Assembly: GCA_019787685.1 (NCBI GenBank)
Contig: JAHNUO010000013.1
Location: 1 to 64,000, forward strand
Length of the DNA stretch: 64,000 nt
Source: Chiua virens
Lineage: Eukaryota > Basidiomycota > Agaricomycetes > Boletales > Boletaceae
Direction of reading: 5' to 3'
Both the position numbers and the translations under genes were made by a program. Positions within the stretch are counted from its first letter, which is position 1. Each line of letters starts with the position of its first letter. This document shows, piece after piece, positions 22,665 to 34,404 of the stretch. A model generated the notes under the pieces. That model was not told the origin of the DNA. It made no database searches and was given only the letters and a program-made list of their open reading frames with translations.

Positions 22665-23943
22665 GGCTTCTACGTAGAATGTCGGCCACAGAGACTTGGG
22701 AACGTGTCTGTTGAGGTTCTGCAACAACAAGTGAAACGGAAGATACAAGTGGACTCTTGTATATTACAATGGGATGTTTCCAGTGAGTTCGACGAGCAGA
22801 AAAGGAAGAGGACATCAACGATAAGCGACTAGAAGCGTCAAAGGGTCTCCTCTGCCATCGACTGGCAGGAGCACACGCAGCAGTAGTACACGAGCGACGC
22901 ACGCCCTCTACGTCTACGCCAGGAGATCACGTGATTTATGACACGTGCGTGGCGGCCAAGTGTTCATTGACTGAGTAGTGTAATGGTAGTGCCCGCGCGT
23001 TTTCTTGTTCTATGACCAGTTTCTCATATGTTACAGTGTCCACCGTGACTCGGACACTCGAGTACTCAGGTTAGATTTAGCATTCTCGATGACAACGTCA
23101 CTGATCGTACGTACAGACTCCAATTTACATGCTTGCTATTTTATCTCCACTTCAAAGGGAAACGATTCGGACCGGGAGCGGCTGATGGTGATCCATTCCG
23201 GGATTCATATGATGCTACCATAGTGATTTCCCTCCAGGCTCATATACACCCCTTCGGGATGGTGCTTCTTTCTCTCAAACAACGCATCGAAGACTTGGCA
23301 TCAGACGCGTTATAGCTTGTCGCCACCCTCATCTCCACGCTTGTCGCCGTCACCACCTTCTTTAGAAGCCTCATTAACCTCTCGTTTGCACGACACGGTC
23401 GTTTTCCCACCCATGTGGTGTCTGCACTCGGTAACCGTTCCAAATTTCGTCCCATGTCGGCAGGCCGGTACGGATGTGTGTTAGGACTAAGTTAGGACAT
23501 GTGATACACATCGAGTTGTATCCTCTCAGTTCGAAACGATTCTCTTATAATTTGCGCTCGTGAAATGCATAAAATCTAGCTTGGAGACACTACCCACCGT
23601 AGGATGATGTTTATAATCACGGTGATTACTTACATGACTTTTTGTTCACGAGCAAGTGGATTGACGAAAATTTGGGTATGTACGATAGGAAGGAAGAAAT
23701 GCGAGACGAAGAGACATAATGTACATCTACCGCTATTCGCCTATATATGAATAACATAGAAAGAAATGATGAGTAAGTGCAAAAACCTGAAAGATGGATA
23801 TATACTGGGCGAAAGATAACTGATCGAGCGAATAAATGGGTAAATTCCCAGGGCGAGAAACCAGAAATCGAATTCAAAAGGGACGAAACCAAAGATGGGA
23901 CAAAAAAAAGGGAAAGAAAGGGAATGAGAGAGCAACATAGATA
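22665..23943. other. Intergenic, no gene recognised
   Basis: Promoter side of the lipase-like gene and 3' side of the next gene. Only short frames are present. A tRNA-like pairing at 22971-23069 was examined and rejected. Confidence 0.45.
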
Positions 23944-26906
23944 TCATAATTCTTCATCACTCATAGCATAGAGACTTAGGCTGGCCATATCACCAAGATG
24001 TAGCTCGTGTTCGGGTCGGAGTTGGAGGCTGGAAGGAGATCCTGGGATCTCTGTCATGCAGAAACTTGCAATCGTCGGCGAGATTGTCCCAGTTCCTGGC
24101 GAAAGGGAGGTCGGATAGTGGACATGACTATGCGTGCCATGCCCGTGCCCACTACTGTTGTTCAGGTTGCACCAACTCGAACGTTGTGAGACACCACGAA
24201 CTGGCGAGGGTGGGGACGGGGGTGTAGACTGAAGATCCGAGACGGTCGTGCATAGTTTCTTCAAGCATAAGTAACGACATGTTCTGTGGCACATTCGGGA
24301 ACACAGAGGATGTCGTACTCGCGCGTCGTCGACGGGGACGTGGCGCCGCCACTGTTACCGGTGCAGGGGAATCACCACGAGATGGCGATGCCGAGCGGGA
24401 CGAATGGGAAGTCCGGTCCTCAGCAGAGGGTGAAAGCCCGTTTGCGTGTGCATGTGAGAGCGAATGCTGAACCGGTGTTCTGCGTGGAGCAACCATTGGG
24501 GAAGGCAGAAGCACAGGTCGATCCTTGGGGGACCTAGAAGACGTCCCTGCCGGTGGCGCACGCGGTGGTAATACGCCAGATGCAAACCGGTGAATTTGGG
24601 CCCGCATCTCATCCAATTCCTCTTCCAGTCCGCGTATGCGATCCCGAAGCTGGAGGTTCTCTTCCCGAAGTGTTTTGGTCGTACGCTGTGAATCAGAGAG
24701 TGCAGAGAGCAGTGCCTCAGTCTCTAGGTCGTGTTTCTCCTTCATCAACTGGATGGCGCCTTGTTGAGAAGAGGATGTTGCAGATATCGATGTCGGCGCA
24801 GTCGATCCTGAAAAGGTGGTACGAGGGGCAGAAAACGTAGGACTACCACCCCATGTGAGACCGCCATCGGAAGGTGTCATTCCACGACAAACACTACCGC
24901 CGCGTCCCCAAGATGACGTCGACGCAGCCTCGGAAAATGCCATTCTAGAAGGCACGCAACGCTCTTCCCGTTCATTTGGAGTCCGAAGGGAGGCGTATCT
25001 ACTGGCTCCCGATGCATGCATGTTCGATCCATCTCTATCCCCATCCAGGAGACCAGCGGCCGCGAATGCTTTCACGGTCCTAGGTCCAAGCCACTCCATG
25101 ACAGGTCGGTTGGAGAGAGAGGAAGAAGGGCGTATTGGGGACATTGAGCCTGATGTCGGGGATAACCGCGTTTCCTCAACGCTCATACTTCTTCTCCGAC
25201 TAACAAAGAGGTGCGGCCGTCGCCGTCTGTTGACTTCCAACGGACCATTTAACTCGAGGCCGGGACGCGAGGTAGGCTGGCATGTGGGATCCGAGGCGGA
25301 ACGCGGTAAAAATTGGGATGATGCATTCTCAGTTGGAGGTTCCATCAGACGGGAATTCCCCGGTGTATAAGACGATACATGCCGATTTGGCGTGGCAAGG
25401 CGGGAGGGAGCAAATCTACGGGGAGGCATGTCTGCCGATCCAGGGGAGCTTGCGGGCGAGGGCGCCTGGGGGGAAGGGTGTCTGAGATGACAACGGCGAT
25501 GGTGGTTGATGTCGTTTCTGGGGCAGACCGCGCAAGGTCGATGCCGTCGATGATCCATCTATCAAGATACTCTTACTAGGCGATGCAGTTGTCACCGAAC
25601 GCATGGGACGGGGAAGAAAGGAGGAAGGTAGGCCTCGGGTGGCGTTTGCACCTGACAGAGAAGCGGAACGCCTTGTAGGAGAGGACTGTACGAGGGTTCG
25701 AGACACTGATGGAGGGAGGGCGACGCCTAGGCGAGGAGACGTTCGCGGGAGCACCTCGTCCCCAGCGGGTGGACGAAGGGATAAGGAAGAAACAGGATGA
25801 CTGGGACTCCGTGAATGAGTTCGGGATGGGATACGACTTGGAGAAGGGCTCGGACTCTGTGATTTGCCATTGATCCTGTGTGGACTAAGCAGCTGAGCGA
25901 GATCAGGATCTAGTGTACCAAGGTCGAGAGTAGCATCAGGAGGTTCATCGCCACCTAGTGCATTCCCTGAAGCAGGAAGAAATGGATCCACATCATCTGC
26001 GCCTTCCTCCACCACAATACCGTTCACGCCTTGCAACCACTCACTGGCTGTGGTAGAGTCCTCGGTCTTCAACGCATGCATCACCTCGGCGGCCAGCTTA
26101 GAGGTGGACAAGTCAAGAACAGATGTCGCTCTCGAATCGGGAGACGGGATTCGAGTCTTACCATCCTGTTCTGGGTTAAATGGTGATATAGGGAGACCAT
26201 CATCGCCATCTGCATGGGAGAGGTCCCCAAGTTGTGGTAAGTGTTTAGAAATGCCCGAATTTTCAGCTTCGATGATGGTGGAGAGATCAGCACCCAAAGA
26301 TGGGTCAGGTGTGGGTAAAGGTAAGACTAGACTTGTGAATCAGGAAAGACGTGCAGACTCGAAAGATGGAGAGGAAATACCATAATAGTCGTCATTCGTT
26401 CGTGATGATGGGCTCGGGTCAGAAGGGGATCTGTTGACGTCGCGACTGCGCTTGCGGGCCATCATTTCCTCTTCAAAAGATTCACTGGGTCTTGCAATAG
26501 CGATGACCGGAGTTTCTTCGACTTCTTGGGGACGGGGACAGGTGCCTGAGTTCTTTCTTTCATTTGCTATGCGTCGCAGAGATCCAAAGCTGACATGGAC
26601 AAAGGACGGTTTTGGTGCGGGACTGGGTGGCGGATTCGCACTGGACACCCTGGCTGGTGCAAAAGGGAGCAAGTTACGAATGGAGCGAAAAGAAGGAATC
26701 GAAGACACAGGGGACTGTGGTAAGGGGAGAGTGACCGCTGGGACAGGGTTTGGCTGGGTGGTGCTCTCCGAAGTGCGACGAAACTGGGATACAAGAGACG
26801 ACTGAGAAAGTGGAAAAGCGGACGAGATGGAGCTGCGGGAAGGGCGGGGCGAGACGATGGGTATGGAGGACTGGGAGACGGACGGGTGGAGGGCGAGGTC
26901 GGCCAT
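23944..26906 (-). CDS. Ser/Pro/Arg-rich coiled-coil protein, unknown function
   Basis: ATG at 26906 (MADLALHPSVSQSSIP). One intron near 26380-26330 is in phase (DDYY then LPLPTPDPSLG). Most of the ~960 residues are disordered and rich in Ser, Pro and Arg. Two ordered parts stand out: PVMEWLGPRTVKAFAAAGLL, a short conserved-looking helix pair, and a coiled coil (LMKEKHDLETEALLSALSDS, TTKTLREENLQLRDRIRGLE). The protein ends MASLSLYAMSDEEL with TGA in the minus strand at 23944-23946. Frame changes occur exactly at runs of C, near 25480 (six C) and near 24225 (five C), with good composition on both sides, so these look like homopolymer length errors. The architecture suggests a cytoskeletal or scaffold role, but that is a guess. 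Confidence 0.6.
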
Positions 26907-27204
26907 GTTGAAAGGACCGGGGGAGGTCAAGGCATATGCACCAGCTTCGGGTTTCTCGTCGCCCTTGCCTCAAAAATCTCCGAGAGAACTCAAACGCCAA
27001 TGCCTTTTTCGTAGCCGATCATTACTGAGCACGTGCAGCCAATTACGGAACTGTTGAAGCCATATATATTCGAAGTCTTTTACAATACAAAACCCACAAC
27101 GCTCAAACCTTCGCTCAGCGAGAAACTAAAGCTTCGAGAAATCCCAATAGTGATATCGTAAGATCTTTCGGTGGAAAAATAAGTGGTGAAAGGATCATTA
27201 ACAT

Positions 27205-28349
27205 CTAGACATTTGAAGGCGCAGTGACCAAAGGTGGCAGACGAATGAACGAAAGCGTCGTGGTCTGGGTCCAGAACATCGACATTGTGCCGTAGTAGGC
27301 ACCAAATGCAGCAATGATACCAAAGGAACCACCAGCCGTTGCCAGCTGCGGGATTCCTGTTTTCGAAGCCATGATATCAGATACACTCCTCTGATGCACG
27401 GCTAGACGCTTACCTGTGAAAGCATTACCAGCAAGGCATGCAAGAGAAACGACTGTGAACCCGAGGGTACACACGATAGGAAGGGTGGTACGCAAAGCAC
27501 CAATACTACAAAACACGTTGAATGGAAATATAAACCCAAGAGGCTCCTTCACTCACGCAAAGAGTAAAGTGATCAAACTGTAGGACGAGGGATCAGCAAC
27601 TTTCTTTCGAGATCCAGAGTATACCTTACCACCAGATCCCGAGGTAGATGCCAATTGCATTGTAATATTCTTGCGTTGGGACTCCATTGCTGTCACTGTA
27701 TGCCGCACTGTCGTGCCGTCAGCAGGAGTTTACGCCAGTGAATCATCGTCGATACTCACAGTATACCGATCTGTGGCAAGAAGAGAGCACCATAGCTGAA
27801 GTTGAAGCCACCGTAGGTCGTGAACACAGTCCTAGAATCGAATCGTTGGTGTGATTCGTATACAAGTCGAATGACCCGTTTACTTACGCGCTAAAGGTAT
27901 TGCTGTTGAACCAACGTCAGATCACATTTTGGAGGCGACCTTGAATATGCTTACCCAAGGAACATCTCCCACATGCCGACAAGCGTTTGTGAAATACCAC
28001 CGTAACTGTCGAGAAATAAGTGGTCCATCAGAACAGGATGCTTCGACTGATACGTGCAATGTGGCAAAGACAAGGACCAAGTTGGGGGGTCCAACACTTT
28101 TAGAGCTGAGGGTCAAGATCGACGAGCACAGGATAACCGTTCCGTAGGCAAGCATGCCAAGAGGTGCCTGTAGCATCAATTGTCTGAGGACTAGGCAAAG
28201 AAGACAGTTCAGTAGACTCCACGTACAGGATTGGCATAGGTCCTCTGGTACGGTGCCATCTGCGGTGGAGGGGCAGGCGCAGAGTCCATGTTGACGGTCT
28301 GCACGTAGTAGTTATCCCTAGCTTCCTTGTCGATCGAGTTGTCGGACAT
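27205..28349 (-). CDS. Acetate/ammonium transporter, SatP/Gpr1/Fun34/YaaH family
   Basis: Starts MSDNSIDKEARDNYY with a cytosolic tail ending YQRTYANP, then the family signature in helix 1 (APLGMLAYGTVILCSSIL). Next come GPPNLVLVFA, YGGISQTLVGMWEMFLGNTF (the GMWE...GNTF core), TTYGGFNFSYGALFLPQIGI, EYYNAIGIYLGIWW, a helix around LPIVCTLGFTVVSLACLAGN, GGSFGIIAAFGAYYGTMSMF, and the end IRLPPLVTAPSNV. Six helices, the normal size. Members import acetate and other small carboxylates across the plasma membrane. One exon is only 15 bases (within GNTFSA). The intron after VFA seems to use a GC donor (gcacgt near 28066), because the nearby GT would put YGG out of frame. Confidence 0.88.
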
Positions 28350-30524
28350 GGTGAACAGTTGTCGGAGGGGAAAGAGGGATACGATGCCACACGAAATGGA
28401 ACAGCGGACGAGCCTAATGCATCCCCAACCAAAAACCTTTATATACGTCGTCCTGGTCAGCTGAGTGCATGAGCAACCCGTTCTGGCGGAAGCCCCACAT
28501 CCTATGGATGCAGATGAAAATATGGTGAGTTCACATGTTGGAACCAGGCTGCAATCGTTGTAGCACATGCATAGATCTACGTCAGGCACTGTGTTAGGAA
28601 ACAGTACCACTCCCAGTCAGTGGTAAAAATACCGAGATTCCGAAGCCAGGGGCTGGGCATCAAGAAAAGCTCGTCGCGGATAATCAATCATCGTTCGTGG
28701 TATTGAGGACCCATGTCTAGAACCCAGCCCTGCGAGTCCTCGACGCCACAGCTAAAGTTCGCTCCCGAGTCCTTGCAGACCGCATGGCTCCGAGGAGATT
28801 ACAAAAATGATCTCTTAAGTCTTCTAAGTGGTTCACGAATTGTTCCGCTTCGGTGGTATCTGATATCGACGTTGGGTCGTGCTGTCGATTACGTGAAAAG
28901 GAACATCCACGCGAAACGATCTGGCTCCATGACGATGACTTTCGCAAATGCTAAACTTGCACGGAATTTCAGCTGAATAGCCACGTCAAACAAAGTCTCT
29001 GGGAGAAATGTGGTGGGAAAATTCTTGATTTCAGATTGGTTTTAGTTCGTACCTACTTCCCATGAGATCTCACTGTTTCCATGTCCTCACGAATATCGAC
29101 TGTTCACAACCTGAGCTGTCCGGCAATTAGTGTCCATTTTGAATCGCAACAAATACCACCCTCTGAGGAAATGTAAGGGTGTAATTCTTTCACGTTCAAG
29201 TTTACGGGTGTGCTTGAGCTCGAGGGATCTGGTTGCTGGGGAAAAGAAACCACATTCAGTCGGGTAGCTCCACACGAGATATGGCGTGGTGAAATGCATG
29301 AAATCTACTTACAGATGCTCATGGAACTCGTGGCCAAGTCCCAGTTGGTCTGGAATTTTTCGCGGGGACTTGAATGCATCAGAACAAACGACTACTCAAG
29401 CGAACATAAATTGCAACCTGAGTTTGAGTTGCATAATGCACGTCCCCATTCTGTACGCGACATGTGAAATTCTACTCTCGGAGGGATGGACGTCGGTACG
29501 ATACGGTCAGAATTCCGAGACTCTGTTGAGTGAGCCCAGACTTGGCTGGGTCCGAAGGATACGGAGGGAAATTCGTTCCATCGATGTATGGCACCACTGA
29601 GTGTCGGCTTACCCACTGCGGAGTTGAAACGTTGACAGGTGTCAAATCGCATAAACATATCGATTATGGTGGTATCCTTCGATGTTGGATTTCTGGCGTG
29701 ACATGGTCAACACCATCGTGAGCTAAAAAGCCCGAACAGAGGGACCCGCTCAGAGGGTATTTACCGGTGTGTCGTATGCAATCGGTCACGAGGTTCCTGT
29801 GGCGCGAGGATAGTAGGCTCTATGAAGCCACCTTTTATCTATTCGCAGTATGAAAACCACACGGATGAATGACTAGGTTGATTTCGTTCACAAGGATTCA
29901 AATGGGGGAAATGATTTAGAGTCGCAAGTATACCATTTACCTCGTGCTGCATGCCTTGATAGGCCAAACGCCTCCATAACCAGGGCAATGGGGATCCAAA
30001 GTTATGGCCGCGACATTTTGGGTAACGATTTCTTCATGCCTCTTTCCCGAGGACGGAAGAGCTTCATAAGGACTGCGAGGGGATCTGTTCATCGATCAGT
30101 ACTTCATCGGTCCTGGTACGATACATACTATACATACTACTGAGTCTTCCTGGGATCTATAATATACTTAAATTCAAAAAGCCGGTATCGGGCCTATCTT
30201 ACTATTAGAAATGTCCTTAAAAATGCTCACCTGATATGACTTTCAAAGCTCCACGGCTAGCGGGAGAAGTAGATCTGATAATTTGTCTTTTCGCAGTGTG
30301 GAGTCGTCAACGCGGAGTCAGCGGCGTCACGGTTCACCCAATTTTACATCATCATTCATTTTTGAAGCTACTCCAAAGTTCAAACCCATTCCCCCGTTGA
30401 ACGGAACTAAACGGTTGACGAATTCAGGTGTTCTGTTGCTAGTTGCTTTGCTGGCAGTGGGATTATTTCTTGCAATTCTGCTCTTCGTTCGGTTTGGCAC
30501 AAACACAGCCGATTCACGTTGCAA
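28350..30524. other. Intergenic, possible gene relic, nothing identified
   Basis: Over 2 kb without a recognisable gene. On the minus strand around 30076-29934 a stretch reads like protein (SPYEALPSSGKRHEEIV, then VAAITLDPHCPGYGGVWP) and ends at a plausible donor, but no matching neighbouring exon was found. Frames at 29392-29658 (minus) and 28713-28976 (plus) are open but show no family resemblance. Confidence 0.35.
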
Positions 30525-31546
30525 GATGGCCTCTTTCTTTCGGATCTACAAGTTTGTCAAGACTATACATTTATTGCCTTGAGTTGTTTACTCATGCCGT
30601 TGCAGCACGGCCTTGATTCAACGACCTATGATCACCCAATGCGCAACTGCAGCATTTCTTTTCGGTGCAGGCGATGTACTTGCTCAGCAGGCTATCGAGC
30701 AACAAGGGAGAAAACATGATGTGCGTCGTTATTCCCAATCCAGATGAGCCTGATGCGAATGATGAACCTACTGTAGTTCGTGCGCACTGCTCGAGTGACC
30801 TTCTATGGAGGTGATTACCCTGCATTCTTGCTTCAATTTGAAATTTGATTCGAATTCGATCGTTCGAAAGGTGCTCTCTTTGGTCCTGCTATCACAAAAT
30901 GGTTCCAGCTTCTCAATCGCATCAAGTTCGCGAACCCGACGAAAGGGATCATTACCGTGTTCGTCATGCGCAACATTGTCGCGTTTCATGCAGTTAACTA
31001 ACGCGGGATTAGGTATGGCTTGATCAAGCTCTCATGGCACCGGGTGAGATCTACTACAATCATGCTTTTGCGTCCGCTCACCTTCTTTAGTTGCTGTGGG
31101 ATTTTTCTTTGGAGCAATGAGTATCTTGGAAGGTAAAGGCGTATCCGATGCAGTGGAACGTATTAGCGAGGTAAGACACGATCCGGCATGCTTTAAACAA
31201 TCTTCGTTCATCATATGTCCTCCCAGAACTATCAGCCGACCTTGATCCGGAATTGGTAAGGAAATAAGTCATTATCTTTCATCTCCTTCTCACTCCCGAG
31301 TTTCTAGGAGTGTCTTTGTTCCGACACAACTTATTAACTTTGCGCTAGTTCCTCACCATCTACGTTTCGGGGTCGTTAGCGTCGTGAGCTTGTTTTGGAG
31401 TAGGTGACACCGGACTTGAGGGATAACTTTCTCATCGTCTCCCAACAGATACCTATCTTAGCGCTGTGAATGCCCGAACACAACAGGAGAACAATTACGA
31501 AGCGCACGGATTGATTTTCATTGCCACGCACAACCACCACTGCTAG
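30525..31546 (+). CDS. SYM1: Mpv17/PMP22 family inner mitochondrial membrane protein (Sym1-like)
   Basis: Nine exons, all in phase: 30525-30551, 30606-30720, 30777-30810, 30871-30956, 31013-31043, 31091-31170, 31227-31255, 31308-31399, 31449-31546. The family pattern is complete: [20 protein letters not shown] then [94 protein letters not shown] and [15 protein letters not shown]. Four helices are expected. Sym1 acts in the inner mitochondrial membrane and supports growth on ethanol at high temperature in yeast; it probably forms a channel. The frame upstream of the ATG stays open for 80 codons with a strong hydrophobic run but contains no ATG. Confidence 0.9.
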
Positions 31547-34404
31547 ATTGTATATCCTCTAGAGATCGAAGGTACCTGCATTTCGTGTATCTATACAATT
31601 CACGTCAACAATTATCTTGGAGACATGCATCTACCCAACTTGACATTCCTCGATTCCATCACTAAGCGAAGAGCGGTACATTGCTCCCGCATAACGTGAG
31701 ACAGGTCACCCGGACATTACTGCGCATCGAGCCACGTTGATGGCAAGGTGATGCTTCGAGTTCTTGTTCGACGTCGCTTGGTAACTTGCTCGAAATAGCT
31801 CAGTTTAAGTTGCCATCACTGCTTGATCTGAGTTCGGGTACATCACCAGTCACCAAAAATGAGTCATGCTTCCAAATCAGCTTGATTGTTCTCTCCACCT
31901 GCGATATGCGTGTGTAGAAGCAAAAGGGGCAAGTGATCGATGATCCCCAAAACTTGCCGGAAGTCACACACTCGGTGGTCATACGACTTTTTGTGTGGGC
32001 CTCCGAGTCCTGGGGTTACTTTGGAATTGCGGTCCAAACCGCCGATAACCATATGGCATCCACTGATTATGACTCGGATATGTCGGGCTTGGAAGGTAGG
32101 CGTTTCATGTATTTCATCCATTCACGCTCGACATAATCATGGAAAGTGGTTTCTTCAGAAGGACAGGACCTCTCGTTGAGGCAAAGGTGAGGAAAGTCGT
32201 CACAATCCGTTCCATCCGAAAGATTGCGAAGAACGGAGAATCTCTCACCCGACGTATATCGGAGAACGTGGGTTGAACGCGTGAGAGGCAACCGTGCTGT
32301 TCCACATGTCTGCCGTAACTCTGGATGGTCGGTGCTGTCCCATGTTTTATTTTTATTCGATATCATTAGACGCTCGCAGCTGCCTACCATGTTGGAGGTG
32401 GGTCGAACGCAGCATCAAGCCCACGAGATCTATCGGTTCCCCCAGCAGCTTTTTGAAATAGGATTTGACTCCCATTCTCGCCCCCCTGCCTGTAATACAT
32501 GACGCATCAATGGAAAAAGTTGCATCTGAAGATGAGTGTCAAGTTGGGCTGAAAAGTTAACCGACTTCCCCGGGTTCCCGGACCTGCAGCGTTGATATAC
32601 CCTACCGGAATAGGTGCTAATTGTATTTTTGTGGACGCCGTGCCCTTGTCTGTGGGTGCGTGTGGGGTAGTGGTGACTTGCAGGCACCCCAAGTCCAAGC
32701 ATGAACCGTTGTTCGTGTGTTGTATTTAGCTATGTTTTCGAGCCTTCCAGCAGGGATGTACAGTACACCAGTGACGCGTTCTTTTTCCGAACAAGTGATA
32801 CCGATATCCCGACGTGGCAGCCGTGGCCGCTGGTCTGAATTCGGGCGTGTTTGGAGTGGGCAGCCCCAGGGTATCTAGACTGCGTGAACTGTGAGTCGGT
32901 GCGCGGTGAGAGCGCCTTACAGATCATGAATCTATGTTCACTTCCAATTCATCTTGTCGAGTCATCTGTTGCTGTCGCATGCAGAGTGTGGGTTGAACCC
33001 CATTCACGTCGTGGAAAACAGATTAGGGTAGGTCGAGAGTGCTAGAAGTTGCCATTGTCTCCGTCGTACAACCTACGTGAGTGCGCTGGAAAGTCGTAGG
33101 AATGGTCTACTAGAGGTCTGCGACAGATGCTGCAGCGAACGTTCCATCTGTAGTGGGGAATGGAATCATCGAAATGCAAACAAACGACGTGATTGCGAAT
33201 GAGTTCCATCGTCAGGAAGGATGCCAGACGGAACGGACGGCTTACGGGAACATTTAATTCGTCGAAACGGCTGAAAGAGATAGGAATTGCACATCATGAG
33301 TCAATCGTTCTCAGTTCTACCTGTCTCCTTTGAATGATGGGGGGGGGGGGGGTTGCATCACCTAAGTATTAGCAACCGACCGAGCATGGAACCAGGTAGT
33401 ATACCCACTTTCCTCGGCATCCGTCTTCGTTGTTCGAAGCATGTATTCGCTGCCTCGCTTGCATGACTTGGTCGGGAAGCAAAGCCAGCTTTGAATGGGA
33501 ATAATTGACCAACCAATCTGAGCCGACGATACATAACCGATTTTTGTGCCACTTTCCCTTATATTCCTTGACGATTCCCTCCTTTATGAATTCGCTCGAG
33601 AATGATTCGCGCAATAGACATCCTTTCCGGGGTGGGCGGGACGACACGATAGTGTTCCCAAAGGAGAATCATGGAAGGCCCATTGCTCTGGAAATTGAAT
33701 GAGTGATGAAATGAATCAAATAGGTAGTGGGGTACGCCAATGTGGTTTAATGGCGACAAGGTCCGAGATTGTGGCGTCTAGCGGTCAGGACTCACTGGCA
33801 GGAGGGCTGTCTGGTTGAACCTTGCATACACAGAACACCACTGAGGCCATGTGGAGCAACCACCGGTCACCCTCGGGTGACCGCCTTAGTGTGTTATGTA
33901 GGACTAGCTCTGTCGGTTGCTACATAATAACACTTGTCCAAAAAAAATGGAGCAACCAAAACCTAGTCGAGACATGCAAAAGCCCATGCCATGGGGCGTC
34001 GGAGAAGTTCAATTCATTAGAGGCCAATGTGATGATTCGGAAGGAGTAATATGAGTGCCATGATGATGCATATTCAAGCACATGTATCAATTACATAAGT
34101 GACGGCTTGATGACGAGAAAAGCAATTGGTAATCACTACGGCGCGGGCCAAGTGCTGTTTCCTCCGTGTCAATTCATGACACGTACCATCACATGCATCA
34201 CATCGTAGTAGTAAAGTCCTGAGACCATCTCATCGAACGTCCTCTAGCTCAACTATAAAACCTTCGTCAGCATCACCGAGCATTGTACGCTAACTCAGGA
34301 ACGCGGTTATTAAATAGGGACCGGGACCGCACGCCGCACGACTCGGTGACACAACACAGCGTTCAACATCCCCGCACTTCGTTCATTCGTTTCCAACAAC
34401 GACC
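31547..34404. other. Long intergenic stretch with small foldbacks, no gene recognised
   Basis: Nearly 2.9 kb with no supported gene. It holds a run of 14 G at 33339-33352, a perfect 9+9 bp palindrome at 33864-33883 (CGGTCACCC, TC, GGGTGACCG), and a second inverted repeat right after it (GTGTTATGTAG facing CTACATAATAACAC). GGAGCAACC occurs on both sides of this pair (33852 and 33950). Short open frames exist on both strands without family resemblance. Confidence 0.45.
33864..33883. repeat. Perfect short palindrome
   Basis: CGGTCACCC and GGGTGACCG around TC. With the adjacent GTGTTATGTAG inverted repeat it forms a pair of hairpins that may be the remnant of a small foldback element. Confidence 0.55.

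Noticed and set aside
22971..23069. tRNA-like structure: 7 bp end pairing CTGAGTA/TACTCAG and a D-arm-like GTGTAATGGTAGTGC
   Set aside because: There is no GTTCGA-type T loop and no proper anticodon arm; the inner stem has a 10-base loop.
28717..28976. Open frames on both strands around 28.8 kb
   Set aside because: No family resemblance, no exon partners, and equal quality on both strands.
33752..33828. A-box-like and B-box-like sequence suggesting a tRNA or tRNA-derived SINE
   Set aside because: The B box is incomplete and no cloverleaf closes.
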